Below are positions 10,978-21,290 of a stretch of 64,000 bases of DNA, piece by piece. Numbering within the stretch: position 1 is the first letter of the stretch; every line of letters starts with the position of its first letter. The DNA is from Chondrus crispus. Its lineage: Eukaryota; Rhodophyta; Florideophyceae; Gigartinales; Gigartinaceae. A program made the position numbers and the translations under genes. Under the pieces are notes generated by a model. The model had not been told where the DNA came from, searched no databases, and worked only from the letters and a program-made list of their open reading frames with translations. Where the stretch lies: the NCBI RefSeq assembly GCF_000350225.1, contig NW_005179310.1, positions 1-64,000 of the forward strand. The letters are read 5' to 3'.

Positions 10978-11545
10978 GTACTCACATTATGAGTTTACCA
11001 AAAAAGCAAAGCAGGGGACTTGAAACTCAAAATGACAATGGCCTCGAATCATGCGCAGGGCCCATTCAGGGGCGGGGCAGGTACTGTACTGTGCGCACGT
11101 ACAGTATCCCCATTTTGAATTTCGAGTACCAAAAAAAGGGGCTCGAAACTCATTTTGAGTTAAGAGTACCAAAAAAAGGGGTTCGAAAGTCATAATGAGT
11201 TTCGAACCCCCGGAAAAAGTTACTCAAAACTCAAAATGAGAATTGTCTCGAAGTATGCGCAGGGGCGCTCCAAGGGCGCAGCAATATGTGCGATTTTAAC
11301 GTGTGCTGTAGGTCAATATTGCGTTTTGCAGCCTCAAAATGGGGGGGGGGAGCGATTCTCATGTTGAGAATGCCCTTATTGTGTGCTTGGGAGTGTGCTG
11401 GGGCCCGTAGAACAGTACACTAAATATGCGTTGGGAACCCATGTTTTTTTGCTTTGAAACGCAAGATATGTTTCAATAAGTCAGATGTATGTTTAGTTAG
11501 AAAGAAAGTTCGGTCTCTACAGCCAGCTTCAATACCTCTTCCCGT
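10978..11545. repeat. Left long inverted repeat of the helicase/methyltransferase block
   Basis: This sequence is the diverged reverse complement of about 16831-17477. Shared landmarks from outside inward are GTACTC..ATGAG, the GAGTTTCGAGTACC palindromes, CAGGTACTGTACTGTGCGCA, TGTCTCGAAGTATGCGCAGG, 'caatatgtgcgatttt', 'gcgttgggaaccc' (rc of 'gggttcccaacgc'-like), 'gcaagatatg' and 'ttcggtctctaca'. The inner end includes the last codons of the helicase gene. Small indels distinguish the arms, so they are not a recent copy. No clear target duplication is visible at the outer ends. Confidence 0.75.
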
Positions 11546-13060
11546 CTGCGACTCTTCATTTGTGGTTCGAGGTACAAGAAATCTTTGACGTCAGAATCAT
11601 CAGATTGAGGGAAATGCCGGTGACTTGTCAGGTACTTTTGACAAAGGGGACTCCCAACAGCAATTTCCTGAAGCTTTCCTAAATCGATTGGCACTTCTTT
11701 TGCGCGTGAAATTGCCACGCACGCGGAGTGCTTATCGTTTAGAAAAGTCAATTGTGTAGGCTTATTTCCAGCACCACTGTGCTCAACGAATGTTCTCACT
11801 AATGAAAGGAAAACAACATCAAACTCTTTTGCTTGGGCCGATGCCAATGTCAATACCGACGCATTGCGAAGGTTTGATTTTTCCAGAGCCTGTGTCAGAA
11901 AGTTTTTTTGAGAAATATACGGAGTGAGAATGCCAATTGACATCTTACTTGATGGGGATGCCGACTGTCATTCTTTCAGCATTTCCATGATGACATGACA
12001 CTCGTATTCATTCCTATAACCGCCTATTGGATCATGTACCTCATTGTTTGTGGCATTCAAGGCATGGAATTGCTTCGTGTTCACGAATTTCACTACCCGT
12101 AACGGAAAGCGGTGGGAAGAAATAGTCTCCATACAATTCTCAATTGCCCAAAACCTTTGCGGTAACCGTGGTCCATTCAATATTTTCCCAGCGTAGAATT
12201 TGTCGCTGACATACCGTCCGATAGATGGCGCACTACTCATCTGCTTCTCAAACTGGAACATGACACGTGGTGTCTGCTCCCACATAGCTACATGCTGTGC
12301 GCTCGTTCGGGAGAAACGAGGGTTTCATTGTCATCACAGACATCGCCTTGGAAAGAAGTGAGGAGTACTAGCTCTGTGTCTCGTCCGGATATGAAACGTT
12401 TTATCTTCGTATGGCCGAAGCTGGGCTTGATCGCCAACCAAGACCACAGAAGTACCAAGCACCGGTTCGCCAACGTTTTCGAGAACCCGGCAGAATGCCG
12501 CAGTTGTTTCGGTTTCACACGCGTAAGCAGCCTCATCAATAGCAATGAGATCAAAACCATGAATGTTTTGATTCCAGTCAAACGACATTGCTGACCCAAG
12601 AGTGCTAAAGGTTGCTTTTCTCTCGTTGATGATAGCGCCCGGTCCCCATTTTTCGGATTTAGATAGTTCATGTATCTGGAACTGCTGAGTGGCCTCTTCT
12701 GTACTCATGGAACCCAGACGCAAGGGCCAGTACTCAGAATCAATGTCATTGCCGCCTGCCGTGAAGTACTTCATCAGAAGATCATCGATCGCGGCGTTTG
12801 TAACTGTCAAAACCAAGGCCCTTCCAGTTAGGAGATCAGAAACACTAGAATGCCGATTCCTCTCATCTCCAGAACCAGGAATTAACAAAGAACCGAGAGA
12901 TTTTCGAGTTATGGACCAGACAAGAATCGTGACGACGTGAGACTTGCCAGTACCGGGCGGGCCTTAGCAGAAAAACATCGATGATGAAAAGTTTACGTCT
13001 CCCTTTCTCCCTGGAGCAGTCGAGTTGCCAATATCGCACCACCACCACCTTCGTGCGCTC
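11497..13060 (-). pseudogene. UPF1-like superfamily 1 helicase, degenerate
   Basis: This family uses ATP to move along RNA or DNA. Reading the minus strand: Walker A GPPGTGKSHVVT lies at about 12965-12930, immediately preceded in frame by TAA where the family usually has Q or E. Motif Ia-like LVLTVTNAAIDDLL, Walker B IDEAAYACETET and motif III LVGDQAQLRPY follow (ORF 12888-12334). After a frameshift comes the ScFv-like VMFQFEKQMSSAPSIG with FYAGKILNGP (12285-11968), then motif V FDVVFLSLVRT and motif VI LNDKHSACVAISRAK, ending at 11497. The order and spacing fit an AAA_11/AAA_12 (UPF1/SEN1) helicase core. At least two frameshifts and two stops make it dead. It faces away from the methyltransferase-SET gene. 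Confidence 0.8.
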
Positions 13061-13643
13061 TGGGAAAGAAGATGGTATGCTGTGACATGAGAACACCACG
13101 ACACAAGAAACTGGAGCTGACTGCCGTTGACTGTGGTTTTCATAGCCCGGAGGATTTTACACGTCCGAGGACTTTGCGGACTAGGACTTCGTTAAGGGAA
13201 CTCCCTGTTGTACCACTGCCTCCGATACGGGCACCGATACGCCCACGGTGTCGAGATGTTTGACCACGCGTAGTTGCATTTGGCATGGTTTTCACAAGGG
13301 TGTACTTAACGCGGAAGACTGGCTTTCCTTGCAAGGGATATGCAGATAAGCGGGGAAGACAAGTGCGATAGAGACGCAAAGAGATGGATGAATGGGGGGT
13401 CTCGAATGAAAGGTGTCCATCTCGCCACTCCGTTAGGAAGAGATGAGGTGCAACTGGCTAGGGGCCTGGCTTTTTACCCGATTTTACGAATTTTACGGAT
13501 TTTTAGCACCTGGGATGGTGGTACTTTGCAGGCTTCGTCCCACTTTTACGAAGCATACCCTTTTCTTCACTACGCCGTCTCTCGCTGCCCATCCAGTCCT
13601 TACTTTTCCAGACTTCACTTCGGAAAATAATCACCATTGAATT
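13061..13643. other. Region between the two divergent genes
   Basis: About 580 bases separate the helicase start region from the ATG at 13644. It holds short frames on both strands without motifs. As the gap between divergently oriented genes it may have contained a shared promoter; no specific element is recognisable. Confidence 0.4.
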
Positions 13644-14958
13644 ATGACTTCCGCTCCTGTTCGCTTCGCCCAGTTGTGTCTCACTCACTTGTTTCACATT
13701 CTGAGAAACGAAAAAATTCAAAACAAATTTCAACCTTCGCGAATCGAAGACGTCTGATGTACTACGCTGGATACACAAGCAAGATGATGACAGCGCGGTC
13801 AAAGCACTAAAGGCGTTACTGCTGAACAAAGATAGGAAGCGAAGAGATCCCGGAAATTTTCGATCTTTATTCAACGACGGACCACCTATTCTCAGAGAGC
13901 TCGGCACAGAACAGGTCAAGCAAATTTTCAAATCTGCAGTTTCCTTTGTCATGTACAGGGAGAAAGACTCTCGAATATTCGAACTTTTCGAGATGCTCTT
14001 CGCGACGGGTCAGATCAGCCCCTTGTTAGTGGTTGGGAGCTAGTATATTCCAGCCAAGGGCAACAGATATGCTGTGCCAAGTTCGTCTAAGTCTTACTTC
14101 ACTACCAAGCCTCCTGATACGTTCGAGGTTATTATCTACATTCACGCTTTGAAAGTTGCTGTGGACTACTTTAAGAGAGAACGGAAACGCCGGAACAAGA
14201 TTTCGAGTCCGTTTCGGATAAGCTATACCTGCGGAAATCGTCTGGGCTTCGCCGTTCAACTCATTGTAAAGGCGTGGACATCCTTGGCGAAGAAGATGGG
14301 CCTCGAGAGCTGCGAGTCAATGATTTACCCGTACGTTCTCTTCAAGGAATCAGGAGGAACCTTTATGGTTCTCGGTGAGAGCGACAGCGGCCTTGCGCCT
14401 ACGTCACAGAGCGATATATTCCGGGGACACCGAAACGCCGCGATGGATTTGAACCATGCGGATCCTACTGCTTGGAAGAGGACCAAGGAGCAAAATTACG
14501 CGTTTAGGAAACTCACTGCTATGCTATTTCACCACTTGAAAGAGGTTTCTACGCATGAGTACCTATACGAATGTGCGAAAGACACAGACTGGGAATTTGT
14601 CAAGAAGTACAAGTGCGAGAAGAAAGACACCGTTGCTCCCGTTTTCGCTTCCCTATCTGCACCTACAAAAGCAGCGATAGGGTATGTTGACAATAGTGCC
14701 ACAGCTATTGACGTCGATTCTATGGGCAATACTAAAGACACCGTTGATATAGGCGCAATGAAAGCATCGCAGGACGAAGATGAAAAAGGAGTTATCAAGG
14801 AAGAAGGTAATAGGGTCCCTATGGATCCTCAGGATACCAGACCGGAAAAGCGTCATAAAGCGTCTGGAACAAGGGGTGACGAGCGGTATCAGTTCGCCTA
14901 CAACAGGGTCATGAAGACGATGAGTCCTTTCTCTCCCGTATTCACGACGTCCCAATGA
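13644..14958 (+). pseudogene. N-terminal region of the methyltransferase-SET protein
   Basis: From ATG at 13644 the frame gives TSAPVRFAQLCLTHLFHIL. After a shift near 13735 it continues with SDVLRWIHKQ, LGTEQVKQIFKSAVSFV and LFATGQISPLLVVGS, meets TAG at 14041, and goes on through YIPAKGNRYAV, FEVIIYIHALKVAVDYF and GNRLGFAVQLIVKAWTSLA to an acidic linker (about 14700-14870). A last shift near 14913 leads into the methyltransferase frame (DDESFLSRIHDVP). I do not recognise a known domain. The mostly helical, charged sequence could bind DNA or a partner. Because reading frame and protein character persist across each lesion, I take it as the front part of one gene running to 16709 rather than a separate gene. 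Confidence 0.6.
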
Positions 14959-16042
14959 CCGATGTCCTTGAGACAGATGCCGAAGAGAGTGGCTTCTACC
15001 TAAAGGGAAAGGTGCAACTCATCTTGACAGACCCTCCCTATAACACGCGCAGGGAAGTGGAATCTCCCAACTCCAGCCATGAAAAGCTTTCTGGATCTGA
15101 CATGTCGGAGTGTGTCGCTATGTCCTACCGTTTTCTCAAACCGGGTGGACACGGGATTGTCTTTTGCTCAGCCCTCCAGTTCGCAGAGTGGTATTTCATG
15201 CTTAAGAATCATAAGCGACTCAAGAACGGTATTGATGAAGATGATGCCTCACAGCCTTTGAGACAAGTCTACGAGAATGTATTCAACGTTGAAAGAATCC
15301 CCCTCAACTTCGTACGGGCACCGGGTCACTACTTCCAGAAACGCCATCGGAAGGGATGCAGCCACATGTCAATTGTGCAGACGGCGATTCATTTCTGGAA
15401 ACGAGGCTTGGAGTTTAAGGATGAATTCGAGCAAATCAATTACATACCTCATGGGTATGTTCCATCTCGACACGCGGCATGGACAAATTGCGTTGACGGG
15501 ATACCGCAGATTGAGGGTGATGAGCGTGTAATGTTCCCAGAAGCTGAGAATAGCTCTATGTCAAAGGGAGGGAGTGATCACATTTCAATGGATGAGAATG
15601 TCCGAATGTTCCTTCTACCAGAGCAGAAGAGCATCAGACTGATGATGGAGATGGTTTCAAGGTTCTCCCAGCCTGGTGATATTGTTTTCGACCCGTACGG
15701 AGGGACTTTCGCAACAGCAAAGGCGTGCCTCACTCTACCGATGCATTGAAAGTTTGTTGTTTGCGATTTCGATGACAGATGAGTCGAGATCGCGGTTGTA
15801 AGAGTCCTTCAAACCTTTGCGAAACAACTCACCTCGCCAGTATCGGATATCACTGCTTCTGTCGAGGAGATTGACTTTGCTATTGAATTCTTGGCTCACC
15901 CCAACTTGGAAGCTAGGGAAGCCGCACAGCATGCATCATTTTGGGACGCACCTCCCGGCCTACCGATTTATCAGAGGCTCCCTATACATGTTCACGGTTA
16001 TCTATCGTGTATGAATGGTAATGTGGACCTGGCACTCAAGTA
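14955..16042 (+). pseudogene. Beta-class DNA adenine-N6/cytosine-N4 methyltransferase domain
   Basis: Residues 20-30 of the 264-codon frame read VQLILTDPPYN, the catalytic DPPY motif of amino-methyltransferases, followed by FLKPGGHGIVFCS. Near the end FDPYGGTFATAKA (245-257) is the S-adenosylmethionine-binding FxGxG-type motif. DPPY before the SAM motif, with about 215 residues between them, is the beta-class order, as in bacterial CcrM-type enzymes. A TGA at 15747 interrupts KFVVCDFDDR just after the SAM motif, a second TGA follows near 15781, and the frame then continues with protein-like sequence to TAG at 16042. In bacteria such enzymes modify DNA in restriction or epigenetic systems; here it sits in a eukaryotic mobile-looking block, so horizontal capture is likely. 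It could act on adenine or cytosine; the sequence does not decide. Confidence 0.8.
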
Positions 16043-16709
16043 GAAGAATACTCCTCCGGACTTATGGCCGAGCAATTACAGAGCATTTCTAGATACAGTG
16101 GAAGCAGAGGCTCTCATGAGCCTGGAGGCTGCCGCGAAAGGTTTCGTTGTTTGCGAGTCCACGATAAGGCATACTTCTGCTGGGAGGGGCGTTTTTGCTA
16201 TGCGTTCTTTCAAAAAGGGAGAAGATATTCTCACCTACTACGGGACACTGGTATACAAAAACTTGAGTGGTCAAAATGCAACCACCAAGGTTTACGGGAG
16301 TGGTATTCTAGGGGTTCGAAAAAAGCAATTCGCTGAAAAGGCCGTCCAACTGCGCAGTAATGCAGTTGACGCCGAAGATAAGGAGCATCTCATATTCATC
16401 GTCCCGGCACCGTTTTGCGTCGCAGGCTACATCAATGATCCGCGGTATCTTCCGGATGACAGGGATGTAGAAGAGCGTCATGCCAAGCACTCCCGTACAG
16501 CAAATGTTCGATTTGTGGAATCGGTGGCTTCTCCAAGCAAACATAAGCTTCGCTCGAACAGGCTTGTCATCATTGAGACCATGCAGGAAATCAGCACTGG
16601 CGAGGAGTTGTTCCTAGACTACGGGAAGTCTTTTGCCCATTGGGGCTCCGCTCCACCCTACGTGCGTACGGAAAACACTAATATCTGTTACAGTATCCGA
16701 AGAGAATGA
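16043..16709 (+). pseudogene. SET-domain (protein lysine methyltransferase) segment
   Basis: The same frame as the methyltransferase continues past TAG (16042) with PPDLWPSNYRAFLDTVEAEA and then a SET domain. Visible motifs are SAGRGVFAMRSF (SAM-binding GxG), ILTYYG, VAGYINDPRY with RTANVRFVE standing in for the usual NHSC..PNV block, and GEELFLDYGK near the end. No pre-SET zinc cluster or Cys-rich post-SET tail is seen. SET enzymes methylate lysines, typically on histones. The last 205 codons have no internal stop. The 3' end (stop at 16709) lies about 120 bases before the right inverted repeat. The canonical NHSC being replaced by ND may mean altered activity or distance from histone enzymes. 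Confidence 0.8.
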
Positions 16710-16830
16710 TAAGACCGTGACGTTACTTGTTTGGATCTGGGTGGTGTTTCTCTGCGAGGACGGTTTCAGGGGCATGTCAAAGAATAGACAAATTTCGTCA
16801 GCGAGGCTTAATTTATTGATTTAGAAGGGC

Positions 16831-16893
16831 AGGAAGAACCCCAGACGGGAAGCGATATTGACGCTAGCTGTAGAGACCGAACCTTCTTTCTAA
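16831..16893 (+). pseudogene. Second copy of the helicase C-terminus
   Basis: The plus strand reads RREAILTLAVETEPSF then TAA. The helicase at 11497 ends RREEVLKLAVETELSF on the other strand. The right inverted repeat thus carries the last codons of the helicase with conservative changes, as expected when the terminal repeat reaches into the gene end, or when a second helicase copy has been truncated here. Confidence 0.75.
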
Positions 16894-17179
16894 CTAAACA
16901 CTCATCTAACATATCGAGACATATCTTGCGTTTCAAAGCAAAAGACATAGGTTCCCAACGCATAATTAGTGCACTATTCTACGGGGCCCGCACACTCCCA
17001 AGCACACACTACGGGCATTCCCAACAAGAGACCCACTTTTTTGAGGCTGTGAAACGCAATATAAACCTACAGCACACGTAAAAATCGCACATATTGTTGC
17101 GCCCTTGGAGTGCCCCTGCGCATACTTCGAGACAATTCTCATTTTGAGTTTTGAGTATCTTTTTTCGGGGGTTCGAAAG

Positions 17180-17470
17180 TCATTATGAGTTTCGAGTTCC
17201 TTTTTTTGGTACTCGAAACTCATTATGAGTTTTGAACCCCATTTTTTGGTACTCGAAACTCAAAATGTGTTCGAGCCCCTTTTTTTGGTACTCGAAACTC
17301 AAAACGGCGATACTGTACATGCGCACAGTACAGTACCTGCCCCTCCCCTGAAGCGCCCCATGCACATACTTCGAGACAACTCTCATTTTGAGTTTCGAGT
17401 TCTTTTCTTTGGTACTCGAAACTCGTCATGAGTTTCGAACCCCTTTTTTTGGTACTCAAAACTCATGGTG
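17180..17470. repeat. Array of hairpin units GAGTTTCGAGTACC..GGTACTCGAAACTC
   Basis: Each unit of about 37-40 bases is itself palindromic: GAGTTTCGA[G/A], a C/T-rich centre CCCCTTTTTTTGG, then TACTCGAAACTC. Neighbouring units are separated by short AAAATG or TTATG linkers. Six or so units lie here, three at 11110-11240 and at least five at 20880-21190. A 'tactgtactgtgcgca' spacer interrupts each array. Confidence 0.8.
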
Positions 17471-17876
17471 AGAGTACAGTATTTATTGGGCCCCGCTCAA
17501 GCGTTCTTGCCCGGTAAGGAAGTTTGTTATCATTATTTGTGTGCACTACCACCTTTGCGTTCTGCGCCGATGATATGTGGAGAACCCTACATTCCTGATA
17601 TTTCAGAGAAGTTCCATGTGCTTTTTCGCTTCAGCAGAAGCACACAGGAAGCGTAGAAAGATATATGTCATTGCTTGCGGTTATGTCTGATGGATGTAAG
17701 ATGTTTGAGCCCGTGTACCGGGAAGGGCGATCACTTCCAGGGAACCTCCCGTCATATGACTTCTACATTATCAGTGAACAAGTTGAAGAACAACCGATTT
17801 TTACTTCATTGGTCACACACTACTTTCATTAGTAACTTCAATTCATTCCATTCGCGCAGCATACTCGGTGGCAGCT

Positions 17877-19848
17877 TCACGAATGGAAGAGAATTGGTCT
17901 GTGCAGATCAAATTCATGAAAAAAAGTTGAAACAACATCTTTTTGTATGCTGTACCGAGGACTATCTCCCTTTTTCACTGCCGAACCAGTCCAATATGTC
18001 TCATTCAGAACACCGAGTGCAGTGCGTAAATCTTTTGTTCCGACGCGAAACTTTGATGAAAGGGCTTCATGGACTCGCACATTCGCACGCACCGCTGACT
18101 TCCAGACGCCATGGACCATGTTTTGTAGAGGAACATTTTGGAAATCAAGTTCAGTGTCTTCTTCATCTGGCATGTAGCCATACACACTCAACGTTTTGTG
18201 TTTCATCTTTGCGATTCTGCGCACATGTGACTAATGACGGCTACTGCAGATAGCTCTGTCTCAGCATCTGCTTTGGCTTCTTTCATTTTTGTCTTACTGG
18301 ATTCAATACTCAGCATCATGTGACGAAAATGTCCATGGGATTTCCGTTTTCATAAAAAACAGCAGGTCCAAGGTCTTTCTACTCTAGCTTTCTCCATTTC
18401 CAATTGGTGGAAGTACTCCCTTCTGATCTCCAAAGGGCACTAAGCGTTTCAGAAAATTGTTGATCTACAACACAAATGAGTGGCACAACCTCATTCAGCG
18501 CGACAACAAGTCCAGCGACACGGTCTAATTCTTCGCTTATATCATCACTATAAACATCACTATCTGCAAGCTGGCCAGCGTCAACAGCGGCGGGATCATA
18601 TAAATCGATGGAAATGTCGCCGTTGTGAACGAATCCGAGACGAATGGACAGAAGTTGTGTTTGAACTCGATTCTTGACCTTTTCAACCACATCGCGGATG
18701 TTGAACTTGTAATATAATCACCCCCAACGACGAGGGGGGGTGAGTACTGACAGTTCGGAAAGACCCCGATCGGCGGGAAGACAGAAGCACGGCCCACCCA
18801 CGGTACCGAGCACGGGCTCGAGGTAGCGGTGGTAGAGCGGGATCGGGGAGGACGCGCGCATGCACGAGCGGTTCTACGCCTCGACGCCCCGGAGCGGTAC
18901 TGGGTGACGATCCAGTACCGACGGGCGGAGGTGGAGCCGGCTCGTGGGCGTGCTACGCACGTCCTCAACCCGCGCGCGGTGCGACTCCTAGGTAAAACGG
19001 ACGGAAGTACCTAAAAGTAAGCGGCCGGACCAAGGTGGAGAATCCTTGACAAGTCCGTGCTTGTCGTCCTCTACCGCCGGCGGTCCGCTCATATTTAATG
19101 TACATTGTAATCTATCATAACTCTACAGTAGTGCCGGTCGACCGACACTGTAACGCTGTCAGCCGTCGGGGCTGACAGTCCACGTGTAGTACGCGTCCCG
19201 TACACGTGGAGGACACGTGTGTGCGCGCGTAGCTGTAAGGCTCGTGCATTACTGTCGCTGATCTAATCCTAATCTAATTTCCGAATTTCCGTTTGGGGTT
19301 ATACCACAGAACTTGTCTTCACGAAACAAATCAACCATGTGGGGAGTATTGTGAATACCAAACCCCTCATGATTGATAACATTCTGCCAAATAACGTGGG
19401 AGTCTATCGCACAGAGACGAATGAAGAGAAAAGTAAAAGGAGACGACAAGCGCAACCACCGAGGTAGGCTTCCAGCCACTGCTTTGAACAGGGAAAGTTC
19501 GGCGACCAAGTGCTGGCATGCGTACTTAACCCCATCATCGCTGCAGTTAGAATAAGGTTCGTCACTACCCACCGATATTGACCATGCAAGGTTCACGATG
19601 CGGGCAGTAATTCTACGATTATATTGCGAACGTGCGGAAGGCATATAGCTTTTCTTGTACGTCTTGCTGTCCAGTGTTTTCGAAATTGTGGTGGCTACGA
19701 CATCACGCAAATAATGGATCGACTTAGAACATAGTTCTTCAAATGCGTCATTTTCCTTTAAGTCTTCGGGATGACATGAAAACCCAATACCACGAAGGAA
19801 ATCATCAGTAGATTCATGAAAGAATTCATATACACGAGGCCACATCAC
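17877..19848 (-). pseudogene. Unknown host gene split by a solo LTR
   Basis: On the minus strand, 19848-19314 encodes a protein-like frame (YEFFHESTDDFLRGIGFSC, VATTISKTLD, VNLAWSISV, HLVAELSLFKAVAG) that runs into the LTR at MVDLFREDKF. Beyond the LTR the same frame resumes exactly after one GAACT is removed (NIRDVVEKVKNRVQTQL, LGFVHNGDISIDLYD) to TAG at 18379. Further downstream, in shifted frames, come KMKEAKADAETELSAVAVI and MKHKTLSVYGYMPDEEDTE to about 17877. I do not recognise the family; it resembles large unknown open frames with helical architecture. LTR insertion, the TAG and two shifts make it non-functional. Confidence 0.6.
18708..19308 (-). mobile_element. Solo LTR of the Ty3/gypsy family, TSD GAACT
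   Basis: The sequence starts TGTAATATAATCACCCCC and ends GTTATACCACA on the plus strand, the same termini pattern as the LTRs of element A, in the same (minus) orientation. It shares the 'ggtagcggtggtagagcggga', 'gacgccccggagc' and GTACACGTG blocks with them. GAACT occurs at 18703-18707 and again at 19309-19313, a perfect 5-bp target duplication. At 601 bp it is shorter than the A and B LTRs. A single LTR with intact target duplication is the product of LTR-LTR recombination. Confidence 0.92.
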
Positions 19849-20864
19849 TCTCTCTCACAATGTTCTCGGTATCTTCAGCTGGTACGATAGACCGCGGTCG
19901 GTTTCCGCAGGTTGGTAATGAGCTCATACTCTGAACAGCATATTCCGTCAATGAAAATGGCTCAAAAACGCCTTCGCACTCAAAGGATATATCCCTGTAT
20001 CGGGGAACTTAGACAAAAAGGTTCATAATTTTCATGTGGGGTAAGTAAAAATGTCGATATGTACGACTTGAATTCTTTCTAAAGGGCCACACAGCTGTAG
20101 ACTGCAAGACAAGCAGACCTTATTCTCTGACTACCATTCTATCTGATTTTTCTGGGGTTTTCTTGGGTCCCGATTTTTCTGCATGCCTATCAATGGCGTT
20201 CATCTCTAGACGCGTGAGACCTCCTATAAGCGAAGCGACCTTTTTGTACACCCAGAAACCTGCAGGCTTTTGATTCTCTATCCATTCAGTCAGAAATGCA
20301 AAAGAAGTTGAAGGCTGGAAGATCCAGCACGAGTAAGCGAGGTGCCATAGGTACGTGGGTGCGTAACCGGTGTCTCATACGAAGCCCAGGGCCGCTTCTC
20401 TCGCGAAGTGCTGCATCTATGACATTTAATATCCTTGTTACGTATTTTTTATAGATTCAGTACATCATGATTTTAGTCCCGTTTTAGCGGACCCCCATTT
20501 TAGTGGGTTAACCTTGTGGGTGGTACGGTCATTATGCTGATCACTTTGGATAGAACTCTTTTTATCGTACGCTGTACAGTCTGGGCACCCGTACATCACT
20601 GCCAGAACGATGAATCACTCTCAACGTCCATTGCATGGTTGGACGTTTGTCGCGAAATCCATTACCCGTCATTGGCAAAGAAAATTTCAACTCTTTTTGA
20701 AAGGGCGCAAATGGCTACAGCACGGCAGATAAGCTTCTCATGGGTTTGACGAAGTAGAAAGAGTTCAAAAAAACTACAAGTGAGACTAAAATAGAAAACG
20801 GACAAAGAGATACTGGTACAGATACTCATACTGTACCAATTACCGTAGGTCTAAACCTCCACTT
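19849..20864. other. No supported gene
   Basis: The first 100 bases on the minus strand look like further decayed sequence of the unknown gene (VPAEDTENIVRESD in a shifted frame). Beyond that only short featureless frames are seen. Confidence 0.35.
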
Positions 20865-21290
20865 CAATTTCGAATCCCTTTTTCTGCGGGTTCGAAACTC
20901 ATTTTGAGTTTCGAGTCCCTTTTTTGGTACTCGAAACTCATTATGAGTTTCGAGTTCCGTTTTTTGGTACTCAAAACTCAAAATGAGTTTCGAATCCCTT
21001 CTTTGGTACTCGAAACTCAAAATGAGGATACTGTGAATGTGAACAGTACAGTATCTGTCCCGCCCCTGAAGCGCCCCTGCGCATGATTCGAGGCCATTCT
21101 CATTTTGAGTTTCGAGTCCCTTTTTTGGTACTCGAAACTCAAAATGAGTTCCGAGCCCCTTTTTTGGTACTGGAAACTCATAATGAGATTTGCACCCCCC
21201 TTTTCAGGTTGCCAAACGCAACATAAACACATGCTACATGTGAACATTTCAGATCCTGCTGCGCCCCCGGGAAGGCCCTGCACATGATGC
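20865..21290. repeat. Third array of GAGTTTCGAG hairpin units
   Basis: Same palindrome family as in the two inverted repeats, followed by a diverged copy of their non-palindromic part ('gccaaacgcaacataaacac', 'tgctgcgcccccggga'). No helicase remnant is attached. It shows that this repeat is dispersed and not confined to the 6.5-kb block. Confidence 0.75.

Larger units (their letters stand above)
16831..17477. repeat. Right long inverted repeat
   Basis: Reverse-complement partner of 10978-11545. It runs outward from the helicase tail through the 'ttgcgtttcaaagca' block, the 'cgcaatataaacctac' block and 'cttcgagacaattctcatt' into a palindrome array, and ends near GAGAGTAC (17477). It is about 100 bases longer than the left arm because it has extra palindrome units. 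The distance between outer ends is about 6.5 kb. Confidence 0.75.

Noticed and set aside
17400..17460. GGTTCGAAACTC as a tRNA B-box (SINE)
   Set aside because: It resembles a T-arm core, but it is one half of the palindrome unit and there is no A-box or tRNA fold at the right distance.
17180..17470. CRISPR-like array of regularly spaced repeats
   Set aside because: Units are themselves palindromic, nearly adjacent, with only 4-8 base linkers and no unique spacers; the context is eukaryotic and no Cas genes are present.
10978..17477. Endogenised giant-virus segment
   Set aside because: Helicase, methyltransferase and SET occur in large DNA viruses, but no capsid, polymerase or other viral hallmark is seen, and the repeats suggest a mobile element.
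17877..18253. Plus-strand 192-codon frame (17675-18253)
   Set aside because: The minus strand over the same bases reads more like protein and connects with the interrupted unknown gene.
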